Source: Nocardia takedensis NBRC 100417 (GTDB taxonomy: Bacteria; Actinomycetota; Actinomycetes; Mycobacteriales; Mycobacteriaceae). From it: 57,623 bases of DNA. Shown here in pieces: positions 8,584 through 17,407 of the stretch. The stretch spans positions 1-57,623 of the forward strand of contig NZ_BAGG01000110.1 in assembly GCF_000308695.1 (NCBI RefSeq). Direction: 5' to 3'. The notes below the pieces were generated by a model. It had not been told where the DNA came from. It did not search any database and saw nothing but the letters and a program-made list of their open reading frames with translations. Made by a program: the position numbers and the translations under genes. Every line of letters starts with the position of its first letter. Position 1 is the first letter of the stretch.

Positions 8584-10461
8584 ATGCCGCAGCGTCGCGA
8601 CCCCTTCGTCTCTTTCCGGCACAGCTCTGGCGTCCTCGTCCGGACGCTGCCGGAGGCATTCCAGGCCACCGCGGCGGCGGAGCCCGACGCCGTCGCGCTG
8701 CGCAGCTTCGAAACCGAACGCGAATACACCTGGCAGCAGTACGCGTCCGCGGTCGAACGCATCGCGGCCGGCCTCGCGGCGCTGTCGGTGAACCGCGGCC
8801 AGACCGTGGCGCTGCTGCTGACCAACCGGCCCGAATTCCACTTGGTCGACACGGCCGCGCTGCACCTGGGCGCGACGCCGTTCTCCATCTACAACACGCT
8901 GCCGCCCGAGCAGATCGCCTACATCTGCACCAACGCGGCCAACCGGGTCGTGGTCACCGAACAGCGCTTCCTGCCCCTGGTGCGGCGCACCGGGATCGAG
9001 TTCGCCCACATCGTCTGCGTCGACGGCCCCGCCCCCGGCGCGCTCAGCCTCAACCATCTGATGAAGTTACGCCCGCGCGGCTTCGATTTCGAGAGCACTT
9101 GGGCCCGGGTACAGCCCGACGACCTCGCCACCCTCACCTACACCTCGGGCACCACCGGTCTGCCCAAAGGCGTGGAGCTGACCCATTCCAACGTGCTGGC
9201 CCAGTTGGTCGGCCTCGGCGACCCGCTGCCCGCCGACTTCACCGACCGGATCGTCTCCTACCTCCCGGCCGCCCACATCGCCGACCGGATCACCGCGCAC
9301 TACGCGAGCATGGTGCGCGGCATCCAGGTCACCTCGATCGGCGACCCCAGCGGGATGGCGGGTGCGCTGATCAGCGTGCGGCCGACCATCGTGTTCGGCG
9401 TGCCGCGCATCTGGCAGAAGGCCCAGGCCGCGGTGCAGGCCAAACTGGCCTCCGCCCCGCCCAGCGCCAAGACCCGCCTGGCCCACTGGGCGCTGCGGAT
9501 GGCCGAACAGCGGGCGACCGTCGAACTCGACAGCAGGCGGCCCGGTTTCGGCCTGCGCCTGCGTCACCGGATCGCCGACGCCCTGGTGCTGTCGAAGATC
9601 CGGGCGGGCATGGGCCTGGACAAACTGCGCTTCGCGGCCTCGGGCGCCGCGCCGATCCCCGTGGAGACGCTGCGCTTCTTCTACGGTCTGGGTATCCCGC
9701 TGACCGAGGTCTGGGGGCTGTCGGAGGCCGCCGGGGTCAGCACCACGACCACCCTGCCCGGTCCCGCCCTCGGCTCGGTCGGCAAACCGATCCGCGGCGC
9801 GGAGGTGAAACTGGCCGCCGACGGCGAGATCCTGGTCCGCGGGCCGATGGTGATGCGCGGGTACTATCGCGACCCGCGCCGCACCGAGACCGCCTTCGAG
9901 GGCACCGACTGGCTGCTCACCGGTGACGTCGGCACCGTCGACCACAACGGCAACCTGCACGTCATCGGCCGCAAGTCGGAGATGATCATCAACGACGCGG
10001 GCAAGAACATCGCGCCCAACGCGGTGGAGAACGCGGTCAAGGCGGTCTCGTTCCTCATCGGCAACGTCATGGTGATCGGCGAGGGACGGCCCTACCTGAC
10101 CGCGCTGATCACCTTGGACGCGTTGGCCATCGCCGCCGACGCGGAGGCCAACGGCGTCGTCGCCGCCGATATCGCGATCCTGGTGGCGCGTCCGCGCATC
10201 CGCGAACTGGTCACCGAGGCGGTGGTCAAGGGCAACACGACGGTCTCGCGCCCGGAGCAGATCAAGCGCTTCCTGCTGCTGGATCACGTGTGGGAGCCGG
10301 GCGGCCCCGAACTCACCCCGAAGATGTCGTTGCGCCGCAACGTGATCGCGCGCCGCTACGCCGGGGTCATCGACGGGCTCTACGCCGACCCGCTCGGGCC
10401 GGGCGTGGTCGACCTGTCGCCGCGTCGCAAGCCCCTCGACGCCCCGTCCAAACACCACTAA
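8584..10461 (+). CDS. long-chain fatty acid-CoA ligase (FadD15-like)
   Basis: A 625-residue AMP-forming acyl-CoA synthetase that activates a fatty acid to the acyl-adenylate and then the CoA thioester. Motifs in order: YTSGTTGLPKG (P-loop, about residue 190), VWGLSEAAGVSTT (adenine binding), LTGDVGTVDHNGNLHVIGRK (the Asp and hinge), and a C-terminal domain without the usual short PRTxxGK ending but with LTPKMSLRRNVI, as in the larger FadD15-type ligases. It is divergent from the MpaB-FadE operon with two motif copies between them, and is followed by a DoxX-like gene that also carries a motif copy. Substrate chain unknown. Confidence 0.88.
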   Translation: MPQRRDPFVSFRHSSGVLVRTLPEAFQATAAAEPDAVALRSFETEREYTWQQYASAVERIAAGLAALSVNRGQTVALLLTNRPEFHLVDTAALHLGATPFSIYNTLPPEQIAYICTNAANRVVVTEQRFLPLVRRTGIEFAHIVCVDGPAPGALSLNHLMKLRPRGFDFESTWARVQPDDLATLTYTSGTTGLPKGVELTHSNVLAQLVGLGDPLPADFTDRIVSYLPAAHIADRITAHYASMVRGIQVTSIGDPSGMAGALISVRPTIVFGVPRIWQKAQAAVQAKLASAPPSAKTRLAHWALRMAEQRATVELDSRRPGFGLRLRHRIADALVLSKIRAGMGLDKLRFAASGAAPIPVETLRFFYGLGIPLTEVWGLSEAAGVSTTTTLPGPALGSVGKPIRGAEVKLAADGEILVRGPMVMRGYYRDPRRTETAFEGTDWLLTGDVGTVDHNGNLHVIGRKSEMIINDAGKNIAPNAVENAVKAVSFLIGNVMVIGEGRPYLTALITLDALAIAADAEANGVVAADIAILVARPRIRELVTEAVVKGNTTVSRPEQIKRFLLLDHVWEPGGPELTPKMSLRRNVIARRYAGVIDGLYADPLGPGVVDLSPRRKPLDAPSKHH

Positions 10462-10478
10462 GTTAGCCCGTATTCACT
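10462..10478 (+). promoter_or_regulatory. GTTA-N7-TTCACT motif copy 4
   Basis: Starts at the fadD stop codon and ends 34 bases before the DoxX-like start. If it is an operator, the DoxX-like gene has its own control rather than only read-through from fadD. Confidence 0.45.
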
Positions 10479-10512
10479 ACTTCCCGAATCCGCACCTGTG
10501 AGGAGGCTCCCG

Positions 10513-10920
10513 GTGGGCCAAACCCTGGACGAGTCCGCCGCGCGCGGCAGCGCCCGCACCGCACGACGGTTGGCGGCGATGCTGTTCGGCATCGGCGTCC
10601 TGCACTTCGTCGCGCCCGCGCCGTTCGACTCGGTGATCCCCAAGCAACTGCCCGGCCGCCCGCGTCTGTACACCCACGGTTCCGGCGTGGCCGAACTCGT
10701 GGTGGCCGCCGCGCTGGTCACCCCGCGCACCCGTCGACTCGGCGGCAGGCTGGCCGAATGGCTGTTCATCGCCGTCTATCCGGCCAATATCCAGATGGCC
10801 GTGGACTGGGTGCGCAACGACCAACTGCCCGCACCGCTCAAGGCCGCCGCACTCGCGCGCCTGCCGCTGCAACTGCCGATGGTGCTGGCCGCCCGCAAGG
10901 TGCGCCGCGGCGCGGCCTGA
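10513..10920 (+). CDS. DoxX-like small membrane protein
   Basis: A 135-residue membrane protein with about four hydrophobic helices and the DoxX-like pattern of a first helix with VLHFVAPAPFDSVIPKQLP, a SGVAELVVAAALVTP helix, and a third helix with EWLFIAVYPANIQMAVDW. The GTG at 10513 is preferred over the GTG at 10498 because AGGAGG ends six bases before it. Relatives are found in redox-related membrane complexes, but most have no defined role. It follows fadD by 51 bases and ends at a bidirectional terminator. Confidence 0.7.
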   Translation: MGQTLDESAARGSARTARRLAAMLFGIGVLHFVAPAPFDSVIPKQLPGRPRLYTHGSGVAELVVAAALVTPRTRRLGGRLAEWLFIAVYPANIQMAVDWVRNDQLPAPLKAAALARLPLQLPMVLAARKVRRGAA

Positions 10921-10930
10921 GACACGCCGC

Positions 10931-10962
10931 GTGCCCGGTCCCGGAATTCCGGGGCCGGGCAC
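10931..10962. terminator. bidirectional terminator
   Basis: A 14-bp stem beginning GTGCCCGG with a single G-T pair and an AATT loop, between the convergent DoxX-like and acyl-CoA dehydrogenase genes. Confidence 0.75.
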
Positions 10963-10974
10963 TTCGCGGTTCGC

Positions 10975-12246
10975 TCAGCCGACGCCCTTCGGGTTGGCGC
11001 GATCCATGAATCCGAACAGATATCCGGCGACGCGGCGCATCTGGATCTCCTCCGCGCCCTCGGTGATCCGATAACGGCGGTGGTGGCGGTAGATGTGCTC
11101 GAAAGGCACGTGCCGCGAATAGCCGAGACCGCCGAACACCTGCATGGCGCGATCGGCCGCCTCGCAGCACAGCCGATTGGCCCAGTAATTGCACATCGAC
11201 ACCTGCTCGGAGGCCGAGAACGTGCCGTTGCGGTCCATCGACCACGCGGTCTTGTGGATCAACGTCCGCAGCATCTCGCACTGGGTGTGCAATTCCACCA
11301 GCGGGAACTGGATGGCCTGATTGCGGGCCAGCGGAACGCCGAACGGTTTGCGCGTCTTGGCGTAGGCGACGGCTTGATCGATGCAGAACTGCGCCGCGCC
11401 CAGACTCGACGCCGCCTGCCGGATGCGGTTCTCGTTGAAGAAATGCTGGACCACCGCCAGGCCGCGCCCGACCTCGCCGAACACCGCCGATTCCGGGACA
11501 CGCACGTCGGTCAGTGAGATCCGGGCGTGATCGGTGGGCATGTTGAAGGTCCAGAGATATTCCTCGACCTTGAATCCGGGGGCGTCCGTCGGCACCAGGA
11601 ACGCCGTGATCCCGGTGCTGTCGCCCGCGTTCCCGGAGGTGCGGGCGAAGATGAGATCGGCGGCCGCGACGTGGATTCCGGTGTTCCAGGTCTTCGCGCC
11701 GTTGATGACCCAGTCCCCGCCGTCGCGCACGGCCGTGGTCTCCATGTGGGTGGCGTCGGAACCGTGGTCGGGTTCGGTGATGCCGAAGGCGAACATCGTC
11801 CGACCGGCCGCGAGATCCTCCAGCCATTCCTCGCGCTGGGCCTGCGACCCGTATTCCAGCATGAGCAGCAAACCGACGTTGTTGCCGACGATGGCGTGCT
11901 CGTTCTGCAAGTCGCAGTGCAGGCCGAGACCGCGTTTGGCCAGATGTTCGCGGATGACGGCCATACCGAGATTGGTGCCGTCGCGGCCGCCGTATTCGGC
12001 CGGAAAGGGATAGCGCAGATGCCCCGCCGCGTCCGCGCGCCGACGCGTCTCGGCGAGCAGTTCCTCCCATTCGGCATTCGGCAGACCGCCGCGTTCCCAG
12101 TCAGTACGGGCGTCCTCGCGGCGGTGGTCGAAGAATCGGATGTTGTCGTCGGCCAGTTCGAGCGGGCGGATCTCCGCGTCGATGAAATCGTCCAACTCGC
12201 CGAGGTATTCGACCAGGTCCGCGGGCAACTCGAAATCCATGGACAT
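10975..12246 (-). CDS. acyl-CoA dehydrogenase, LvaC/ACAD11-like by context
   Basis: A 423-residue acyl-CoA dehydrogenase. Motifs are FAFGITEPDHGSDATHM (FAD site), WVINGAKTWNTG, and the C-terminal FGGLGYSRHVPFEHIYR followed by RITEGAEEIQMRRVAGYLF. It is the last gene of a tight operon, 3 bases after the APH-like kinase, which follows a DUF6285 protein. In the Pseudomonas putida lva operon and in the animal ACAD10/11 fusions, this type of enzyme works with an APH-like kinase to turn 4-phospho-acyl-CoA into an enoyl-CoA. The same role here is inference from gene order; the sequence alone only shows the dehydrogenase family. Confidence 0.85.
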   Translation of the reverse strand: MSMDFELPADLVEYLGELDDFIDAEIRPLELADDNIRFFDHRREDARTDWERGGLPNAEWEELLAETRRRADAAGHLRYPFPAEYGGRDGTNLGMAVIREHLAKRGLGLHCDLQNEHAIVGNNVGLLLMLEYGSQAQREEWLEDLAAGRTMFAFGITEPDHGSDATHMETTAVRDGGDWVINGAKTWNTGIHVAAADLIFARTSGNAGDSTGITAFLVPTDAPGFKVEEYLWTFNMPTDHARISLTDVRVPESAVFGEVGRGLAVVQHFFNENRIRQAASSLGAAQFCIDQAVAYAKTRKPFGVPLARNQAIQFPLVELHTQCEMLRTLIHKTAWSMDRNGTFSASEQVSMCNYWANRLCCEAADRAMQVFGGLGYSRHVPFEHIYRHHRRYRITEGAEEIQMRRVAGYLFGFMDRANPKGVG

Positions 12247-12249
12247 CTC

Positions 12250-13254
12250 CTATGATGCGCTCGGCCGGATCTGCATGAGCAGATCCCATTCGATTTCCGA
12301 TACCCGACGGCCGCTGGCGGCCATCACGATATCGCGGGTCTGTCCCGAGGTGTAGGCGGCGGCCTGACCGGCGAGCAGAACTCCCCACGCCAAGGTCGCC
12401 GCGGTCTTCCACCAGCGGAAACGTTCGAGGTCGAAAACTCCGCCCGCGTTCTCGTAGGCGGCGACGAATTCGGCGCGATCGACCAGTCCGCCGAATTCCT
12501 TCGCGTCCGCGCCGAAGCGCCACATGCGCAGCATCGGCCAGGCCAGATCGCGCATCGGGTCGCCGTGGTTCTGCGCGCCCTCCCAGTCCAGGATCGAGCG
12601 CAGCCCTTCGGGTCCGACGACGATATTGCCCACCCGTAGATCGGTGTGCACGATCGCGCGTCGCGCGGGCGGGGCGGGGACGCGGCGTTCGATCGAGCGC
12701 AGCGCGTGGCGCACCACCGGGCGATCCCACAGCAGGCCCCGCACGCCGCGGCCGATCTCCTCGAGCACGGCGGCGGCCGGATCGTCCCCCGGCGCGCCGG
12801 GCAAACCGTCGGGAGCCAGCGCGGGGTCGACGGCGTGCAGTCCGGCCATCGCCGCGCCGATCTGCGCGGCGACCTTGCCCGCGGTGCCCTCGGCCTCGAT
12901 CAGGCGCAGCACCCGGCGCGGCACGGTCTCGCCCGCGATGCGCTCGGAGACCAGGAACGGCGCGCCGAGCACCGCGCGGTCGACGCAGCAGGCCACCACC
13001 CGCGGGGTGGGAACGCCCTGGGCGCGCACGGTTTCGCGGACCGCGCCCTCCACCTCGATGGGCATCAGTTCGACCTCGGCGGGCACGATGGTGGCGACCA
13101 GGGGCAGCGTCCGGCCGTCGTGGACGGCGTCGAAGGAGACGTTGCGCCGCCGGGCGCCCGCCGAGAGCGCGGTGACCGCGCCGATCTCGACCGTGCCGCC
13201 CAGTTCCGCGCCGAGGAACGCGGCCATCCCCGCGGCGAAGTCGGCCCCGCTCAC
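12250..13254 (-). CDS. APH-family phosphotransferase, LvaA/ACAD10-11 kinase-like
   Basis: A 334-residue aminoglycoside-phosphotransferase-fold kinase. It shows the catalytic loop HTDLRVGNIVV (Asp base) and the metal-binding ILDWEGAQNHGDPMRDLAW. The GTG at 13254 overlaps the stop of the upstream gene (GTGA), which fixes coupling; an ATG at 13266 is an alternative start. Because it sits between a DUF6285 protein and an acyl-CoA dehydrogenase, with an acyl-CoA ligase divergently transcribed, it most likely phosphorylates a hydroxyacyl-CoA rather than an antibiotic. I see no sign of a resistance context. Mycobacterial relatives are sometimes labelled FadE36. Confidence 0.83.
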   Translation of the reverse strand: MSGADFAAGMAAFLGAELGGTVEIGAVTALSAGARRRNVSFDAVHDGRTLPLVATIVPAEVELMPIEVEGAVRETVRAQGVPTPRVVACCVDRAVLGAPFLVSERIAGETVPRRVLRLIEAEGTAGKVAAQIGAAMAGLHAVDPALAPDGLPGAPGDDPAAAVLEEIGRGVRGLLWDRPVVRHALRSIERRVPAPPARRAIVHTDLRVGNIVVGPEGLRSILDWEGAQNHGDPMRDLAWPMLRMWRFGADAKEFGGLVDRAEFVAAYENAGGVFDLERFRWWKTAATLAWGVLLAGQAAAYTSGQTRDIVMAASGRRVSEIEWDLLMQIRPSAS

Positions 13255-13577
13255 TCGTTCTCCCACGCGTCGTATCCGGGTTTGGCCACGGCCAGGTCGC
13301 GCCGGACCTCGTCCACGAGGGCCAGCCAGCCCGCGAGATCGAGGACGTCGTCCGCGACGACCGAGCTATCTGTTACCGACGGTTCTCCAGGGGCGGGCAG
13401 CGCCTCCCACTCCCGGCGCAGGATGCGCGCGATGTTCGCGCCGACCCGGGCCGAGTGCCGCAGGCCCTCCGGCAGTTCCGGCAGGAGTCTCTGCTCGAGC
13501 AGTTCCGCCAGCGCCGTGAGCAATTCCGGTGCTGACGGGCGGTATTGGGACATACTCGACCCTCTCGGCGACGTCAT
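13251..13577 (-). CDS. DUF6285-like small protein (LvaB-type partner)
   Basis: A 108-residue helical protein with the family-like core LLEQRLLPELPEG and RVGANIARILRREWEAL. An internal ATG (MSQYRPSAP) eight codons in is a possible start. It is first of the three-gene operon and overlaps the kinase by 4 bases. In the P. putida levulinate pathway a protein of this size (LvaB) boosts the activity of the APH-like kinase LvaA; assigning that role here is inference from size, order and the DUF-like pattern. Upstream lies a GTTA-N7-TTCACC motif. Confidence 0.7.
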   Translation of the reverse strand: MTSPRGSSMSQYRPSAPELLTALAELLEQRLLPELPEGLRHSARVGANIARILRREWEALPAPGEPSVTDSSVVADDVLDLAGWLALVDEVRRDLAVAKPGYDAWENE

Positions 13578-13628
13578 TGTGCCCTGGCGACACTATCCGG
13601 CGGTCCCACGGAGCGAAAGCCGGAATAT

Positions 13629-13645
13629 GTTAACGCCAATTCACC
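13629..13645 (+). promoter_or_regulatory. GTTA-N7-TTCACC motif copy 5
   Basis: Lies in the 164-bp divergent region between the DUF6285-kinase-dehydrogenase operon and the second fadD, 52 bases from the first operon start. It shares TATGTTA at its left end with copy 2 and TTCACCTG at its right end with copies 1 and 3. Confidence 0.5.
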
Positions 13646-13741
13646 TGATGCTATACCCTGCCGGATAGGCTGGACCCGCTCGGGCAGGTCCGTCCCAGAC
13701 ACGAGCTGGTTCGTCGTCCGACTCGACCGGAGGTTTACTCG

Positions 13742-15400
13742 GTGAACGCACACAAGCCGTCCCCGCGCCAGGCGCTGCGGTCGGTGACCGACGCCGTCGC
13801 CGCCGCGACGGTGCTCAGCAAACGCGGCATGATCGAGTTCTCGAAGCCGCGCGAGATCCTGCGCACCGTGCGCGACTCCGAGGTCTACGGCCCGTTCGTC
13901 ACGGTGCTGGCCAGCGGCGCGCGACGCTTCGGCTCGGCCCGCGCCATCATCGACGAGCGCGGCGCGCTGAGCTTCACCGACCTCGACGAGCAGTCCAACG
14001 CGCTGGCCCGCGGGCTGGCCGACCGCGGCCTCGGCCCCGGCTCGGTGATCGCCGCGCTGTGCCGCGACCACCGCGGCATGGTGCTCACCCTGCTCGGCGC
14101 GGGCAAACTCGGCGCGCGGGTCGTGCTGATGAACACCGGTTTCGCCAAACCGCAACTCGCCGACGTCGCCGCGCGCGAGAAGGTCGGCGCGATCCTGCTC
14201 GACAGCGAGTTCCTCGACCTGCTCGGCGAGATCCCCGACACCGTCCCGCGCATCCTGACCTGGGTCGACGAGAAGGACGGGGTCGACCCCGCGACCCCCA
14301 CCGTAGACGCGCTGGTGGCCGCCAACGCCACCGCGCCGCTGCCCGCCCCGGCCAAACCCGGCGGCACCGTCATCCTGACCAGCGGCACCACCGGAACGCC
14401 CAAGGGCGCGCCCCGCGACAAGGTCTCCCCGCTGACCTCCGCACAGTTCCTCGACCGAATCCCGTTGCCGCGCAACGACACCATCGTGATGGCCGCGCCG
14501 ATCTTCCACGGCACCGGCCTGTCCCAGTTCACCCTCGGCCTCGGCCTGGGCAACACCGTGGTGTTCCAGCAGCGCCGCTTCGACGCCGAACGCACGCTGG
14601 CCGCGATCGCCGAACACCGCGCCGCCACCCTGGTCCTGGTGCCGACGATGCTGCAACGCATCGTCGACCTGCCCGCCGAGGTGCTGGCCCGCTACGACAC
14701 CTCCTCGCTGAAGGTGCTCTTCGCCGCGGGCTCCTCGATCTCGCCCGATCTGAGCAAGCGCACGGCGGAGGTCTTCGGCGACGTGCTCTACAACCTCTAC
14801 GCCTCCACCGAGGTCGCGGTGGCCGCGGTCGCGACGCCGCAGGACATGCGCGAGGCGCCGGGCACCGTCGGCCGCCCGCCGGTCGGCTGCCGCGTCGCCC
14901 TCTACGACGAGAAGCGCCGGCGCATCACCGAACCCGGCGTGATCGGCACCATCTTCGTCTCCAGCGGACTGAGTTTCGCAGGCTACACCGACGGCCGCAC
15001 CAAGGAGACGGTCGACGGGTTGATGTCCAGCGGCGACGTGGGCCATTTCGACGCCGAGGGCAGGCTGTTCATCGACGGCCGCGACGACGAGATGATCGTC
15101 TCCGGCGGCGAGAACGTCTACCCGCTCGAGGTCGAGAACCTGCTGGTCGACCGTGCCGACATTCTCGAGGCGGCCGTGATCGGCGTCGAGGACCGCGATT
15201 TCGGCAAACGGCTGCGCGCCTTCGTCGTGGCGGCCGAGGACGCCCAACTCGACCCGCAGGAGATCAAGGACTACGTCAAGGCGCAGTTGGCCCGGCACAA
15301 GGTGCCGCGCGATGTGATCTTCCTGCCGGAACTGCCGCGCAACGCAACCGGAAAACTGCTGCGCAGGCAGTTGCAGGAGTATCAGGAGCCGACGGCCTGA
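13742..15400 (+). CDS. acyl-CoA synthetase (FadD2/LvaE-like)
   Basis: A 552-residue AMP-forming ligase starting at GTG. Motifs are ILTSGTTGTPKGAP (P-loop), LYNLYASTEVA (adenine binding), SSGDVGHFDAEGRLFIDGRDDEM (Asp and hinge), SGGENVYPLEVEN, and a standard C-terminal LPRNATGKLLRRQL with the catalytic Lys. It is divergent from the DUF6285-kinase-dehydrogenase operon and could supply that pathway with its CoA-activated hydroxy or keto acid, as LvaE does. That pairing is inference. Its transcript probably ends at the hairpin at 15411-15442. Confidence 0.88.
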   Translation: MNAHKPSPRQALRSVTDAVAAATVLSKRGMIEFSKPREILRTVRDSEVYGPFVTVLASGARRFGSARAIIDERGALSFTDLDEQSNALARGLADRGLGPGSVIAALCRDHRGMVLTLLGAGKLGARVVLMNTGFAKPQLADVAAREKVGAILLDSEFLDLLGEIPDTVPRILTWVDEKDGVDPATPTVDALVAANATAPLPAPAKPGGTVILTSGTTGTPKGAPRDKVSPLTSAQFLDRIPLPRNDTIVMAAPIFHGTGLSQFTLGLGLGNTVVFQQRRFDAERTLAAIAEHRAATLVLVPTMLQRIVDLPAEVLARYDTSSLKVLFAAGSSISPDLSKRTAEVFGDVLYNLYASTEVAVAAVATPQDMREAPGTVGRPPVGCRVALYDEKRRRITEPGVIGTIFVSSGLSFAGYTDGRTKETVDGLMSSGDVGHFDAEGRLFIDGRDDEMIVSGGENVYPLEVENLLVDRADILEAAVIGVEDRDFGKRLRAFVVAAEDAQLDPQEIKDYVKAQLARHKVPRDVIFLPELPRNATGKLLRRQLQEYQEPTA

Positions 15401-15403
15401 GCC

Positions 15404-15850
15404 TCAGGGCAGCACGCCGACCGTGACCGCGGTCGGCGTGCTCAGCGGACCCTCGATCACGATGATCATGGTCGAGCCCTCGGTGTTCGCCGCGTCGCGG
15501 GCCAGCCGCGTGATCGTCTGCCCGAGAGAGTGTTTCGCCTCCGGGGTGAAGCTCGGCGGCAACTGGGCCAGCACCGGCCCCACCTCCCCCACGGCGAGCG
15601 CGGACGCCTCGGCGGAGGTCAGGGTGAGGGTCAGGGCCGAGTCCGAGCCGCCGATGGTCGCGGCCGTCGCGGTACCGGCCGACCAACCGGCGCCGACGAG
15701 GGCGGCCGTCACCGCGAGCGCCGAGAGCACGGCGAGCCGTGCGACGCGCGGCGACGAGGTACGGGGCCGTGTCCGATGGGGCTGTGTCCTACCGAGCTGG
15801 GTCCTACCGAGCTGAGTCCTACCGAGCTGGGTCCTACCGAGCTGAGGCAT
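15404..15850 (-). CDS. secreted or membrane-anchored protein with N-terminal LGRTQ repeats
   Basis: A 148-residue protein of unknown function. From the ATG at 15850 it begins MPQ followed by four exact LGRTQ repeats, an arginine-rich stretch, one hydrophobic segment (LAVLSALAVTAALVGAGW, likely a signal or anchor ending near ATAATIGG), and an exported domain containing LTLTLTSAEASALAVGEVGPVL. The repeats are encoded by 15-bp units, so copy-number change would keep the frame. A longer in-frame start at 15952 is possible. Its stop is 3 bases past the stop of the convergent fadD, and its last codons form a hairpin. I do not recognise a family. Confidence 0.6.
   Translation of the reverse strand: MPQLGRTQLGRTQLGRTQLGRTQPHRTRPRTSSPRVARLAVLSALAVTAALVGAGWSAGTATAATIGGSDSALTLTLTSAEASALAVGEVGPVLAQLPPSFTPEAKHSLGQTITRLARDAANTEGSTMIIVIEGPLSTPTAVTVGVLP
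15411..15442. terminator. hairpin inside the 3' end of the repeat-protein gene, probably the fadD terminator
   Basis: A 13-bp perfect stem (AGCACGCCGACCG / CGGTCGGCGTGCT) with a 6-base loop. It begins 11 bases after the fadD stop and lies within the last 13 codons of the convergent gene. Confidence 0.65.
15781..15845. repeat. 15-bp tandem repeat, four full units plus a partial
   Basis: Units of the form GCTGNGTCCTACCGA, differing at one position, encode LGRTQ on the minus strand. The unit length is a multiple of three. Confidence 0.9.
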
Positions 15851-16204
15851 ACGGCTACTCCCGGATTCGTGGGTGCGCGCGAACGCCGGGCGCGTCCGGG
15901 TCGCACACCTCGCATTCGGTGCCGCGCCCGCTCGCGGATCGATCCGGATCACCGCGCGGACCGATCGAACCCATGCCCGACCGATCCGCCCGCACCCTGG
16001 ATGTCACCGGCCAACCCGCGGGCCGCGCGGTATCGACCCGCCGAACTGGTCGCGGCGGGCTTCCCCTGTCGGCCCGACCCGCAGGCCGCGCGGTATCGAC
16101 CCGCCCCGAACACGCGGCGCGCCCCGACCGCGCCACCTCGACTCACGGATGCGCGATCCTCGACTCACTGATCGCGCGGCCTCGCCCCACCCGGCCGCGC
16201 GGCC
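15851..16204. other. 354-bp gap without a convincing gene; contains direct repeats
   Basis: No reading frame here looks like a conserved protein. The stretch 16021-16042 (starting GGCCGCGCGGTATCGACC) recurs exactly at 16084-16105. It may be degraded coding sequence or an untranslated leader. Confidence 0.5.
16021..16105. repeat. pair of 22-bp direct repeats, period 63
   Basis: Identical copies at 16021-16042 and 16084-16105, each preceded by CCCGC and one variable base. A weaker echo (GGCCGCGCGGCCTCAACC) lies near 16193. Confidence 0.8.
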
Positions 16205-17302
16205 TCAACCCACCGGTTGCGCGGTATTCGGCGGGGTGTAGACGGCGGCACCGGTGACCAACGGCAGGTCCAGGGTGGTGCGGATGCCGGGCGCGGCGGC
16301 CACGACCGCGGGCACCGCGTTGACGATGCGTCCGGCGGCGGCCAGGATCGCGGCGTAGTTGTGGTCCCCCGCGCGACTGGTCGGGCAGATGTCCACGACG
16401 TAGGACGGTTCGCCGGTGATCTCCACGCGGTAGGAGCCGCCGGGCTGGGCGGGCTGCGGCCATTCGGGGCACAGGTCCTCGCGCAACCGGGTGACGTGCT
16501 CCACCACGATGGCGGGGTGTCCGGCCACCATGCCGCGCACCTCGAAGCGCAGCGCGACCACGCCGCCGACGGGGACGGTGCCCACCGCGATGTCGAATTC
16601 CTCGGTGGCGGCGACCCGTTCGTAGCTGTCGGTGATCTCGTCGACCTCGATGCCGAGTCCGGCCGCCAACTGCCGGATCGCGGTGCCCCAGGCGATGGCC
16701 AGCACGCCCGGTTGCAGCAGCATCGGCACCTCCTCGATCGGCCTGCCGAAGCCCATGACGTCGTACATGACGGTGGAGCCGTCGTAGGTGGCGTAGTCGG
16801 CGATCTCCATGCAGCGCACCTGTTCGACGCGTTGACAGGTGCTCGCGACGGCCAGCGGGATGAGGTCGGTGGCGAAGCCCGGGTCCACGCCGGTCACGAA
16901 GATGCTCGCGCCGGTCTTCTCGGCCGCGGCCTGGATCGGGGCGAAGAACTTGGCGGGCAGCACCTTCCACGGGTATTGCAGCAGGCCGGGCGCGGAGCCG
17001 ACCACGTTCACACCCGCCTCGAGGATGCGGCGGCAGTCCTCGAGCGCCTCGTGCAGTCGGGTGTCGCCCATCGCGCAGTACACGACGCAGTCGGGGCGGG
17101 TGGCCAGCAGCGCGTCGAGGTCACCGACAGCGGTGATACCGGTGGTGAGGTCGAGTCCGGCCAGTTCGCCCGCGTCCCGGCCCACCTTGGACTCGGTCGA
17201 GACGCAGACACCGGTCAGTTCCAGCGCCGGGTTGCCGATGATGCCGGCCAGCGCCAACTTGCCGACATTGCCGGTGCCGACATGGGCTACACGGACAGAC
17301 AT
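16205..17302 (-). CDS. NAD(P)-binding dihydrodipicolinate-reductase-like protein
   Basis: A 365-residue protein with an N-terminal Rossmann motif (VAHVGTGNVGKLALAGI, residues 5-21) and a DapB-like fold. Many actinomycetes carry such proteins beside lipid and steroid genes, where they are annotated as dihydrodipicolinate reductase or amine dehydrogenase; they are too long and too diverged to be DapB. The ATG at 17302 is preceded by GGAGGAGAAC. Longer upstream starts would cross the operator. It is divergent from a FabG3-like hydroxysteroid dehydrogenase with a KstR-type site between them, which hints at a sterol-related oxidoreductase role. Substrate unknown. Confidence 0.75.
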   Translation of the reverse strand: MSVRVAHVGTGNVGKLALAGIIGNPALELTGVCVSTESKVGRDAGELAGLDLTTGITAVGDLDALLATRPDCVVYCAMGDTRLHEALEDCRRILEAGVNVVGSAPGLLQYPWKVLPAKFFAPIQAAAEKTGASIFVTGVDPGFATDLIPLAVASTCQRVEQVRCMEIADYATYDGSTVMYDVMGFGRPIEEVPMLLQPGVLAIAWGTAIRQLAAGLGIEVDEITDSYERVAATEEFDIAVGTVPVGGVVALRFEVRGMVAGHPAIVVEHVTRLREDLCPEWPQPAQPGGSYRVEITGEPSYVVDICPTSRAGDHNYAAILAAAGRIVNAVPAVVAAAPGIRTTLDLPLVTGAAVYTPPNTAQPVG

Positions 17303-17370
17303 GCGGTTCTCCTCCTGGGACGTGGTTCCGCGGCGGGCCATTCCACCGGCCATCACTCCAGACAACTGTC

Positions 17371-17384
17371 TAGAACACGTTCCA
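17371..17384. promoter_or_regulatory. KstR-type operator
   Basis: TAGAACACGTTCCA fits the published KstR consensus TNNAACNNGTTNNA at every fixed base. It lies 24 bases before the SDR start and 69 bases before the divergent start, a position suited to control both genes. KstR represses cholesterol catabolism in mycobacteria and relatives. Confidence 0.6.
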
Positions 17385-17407
17385 GTTCGTATGCTAGCGT
17401 GACGAGC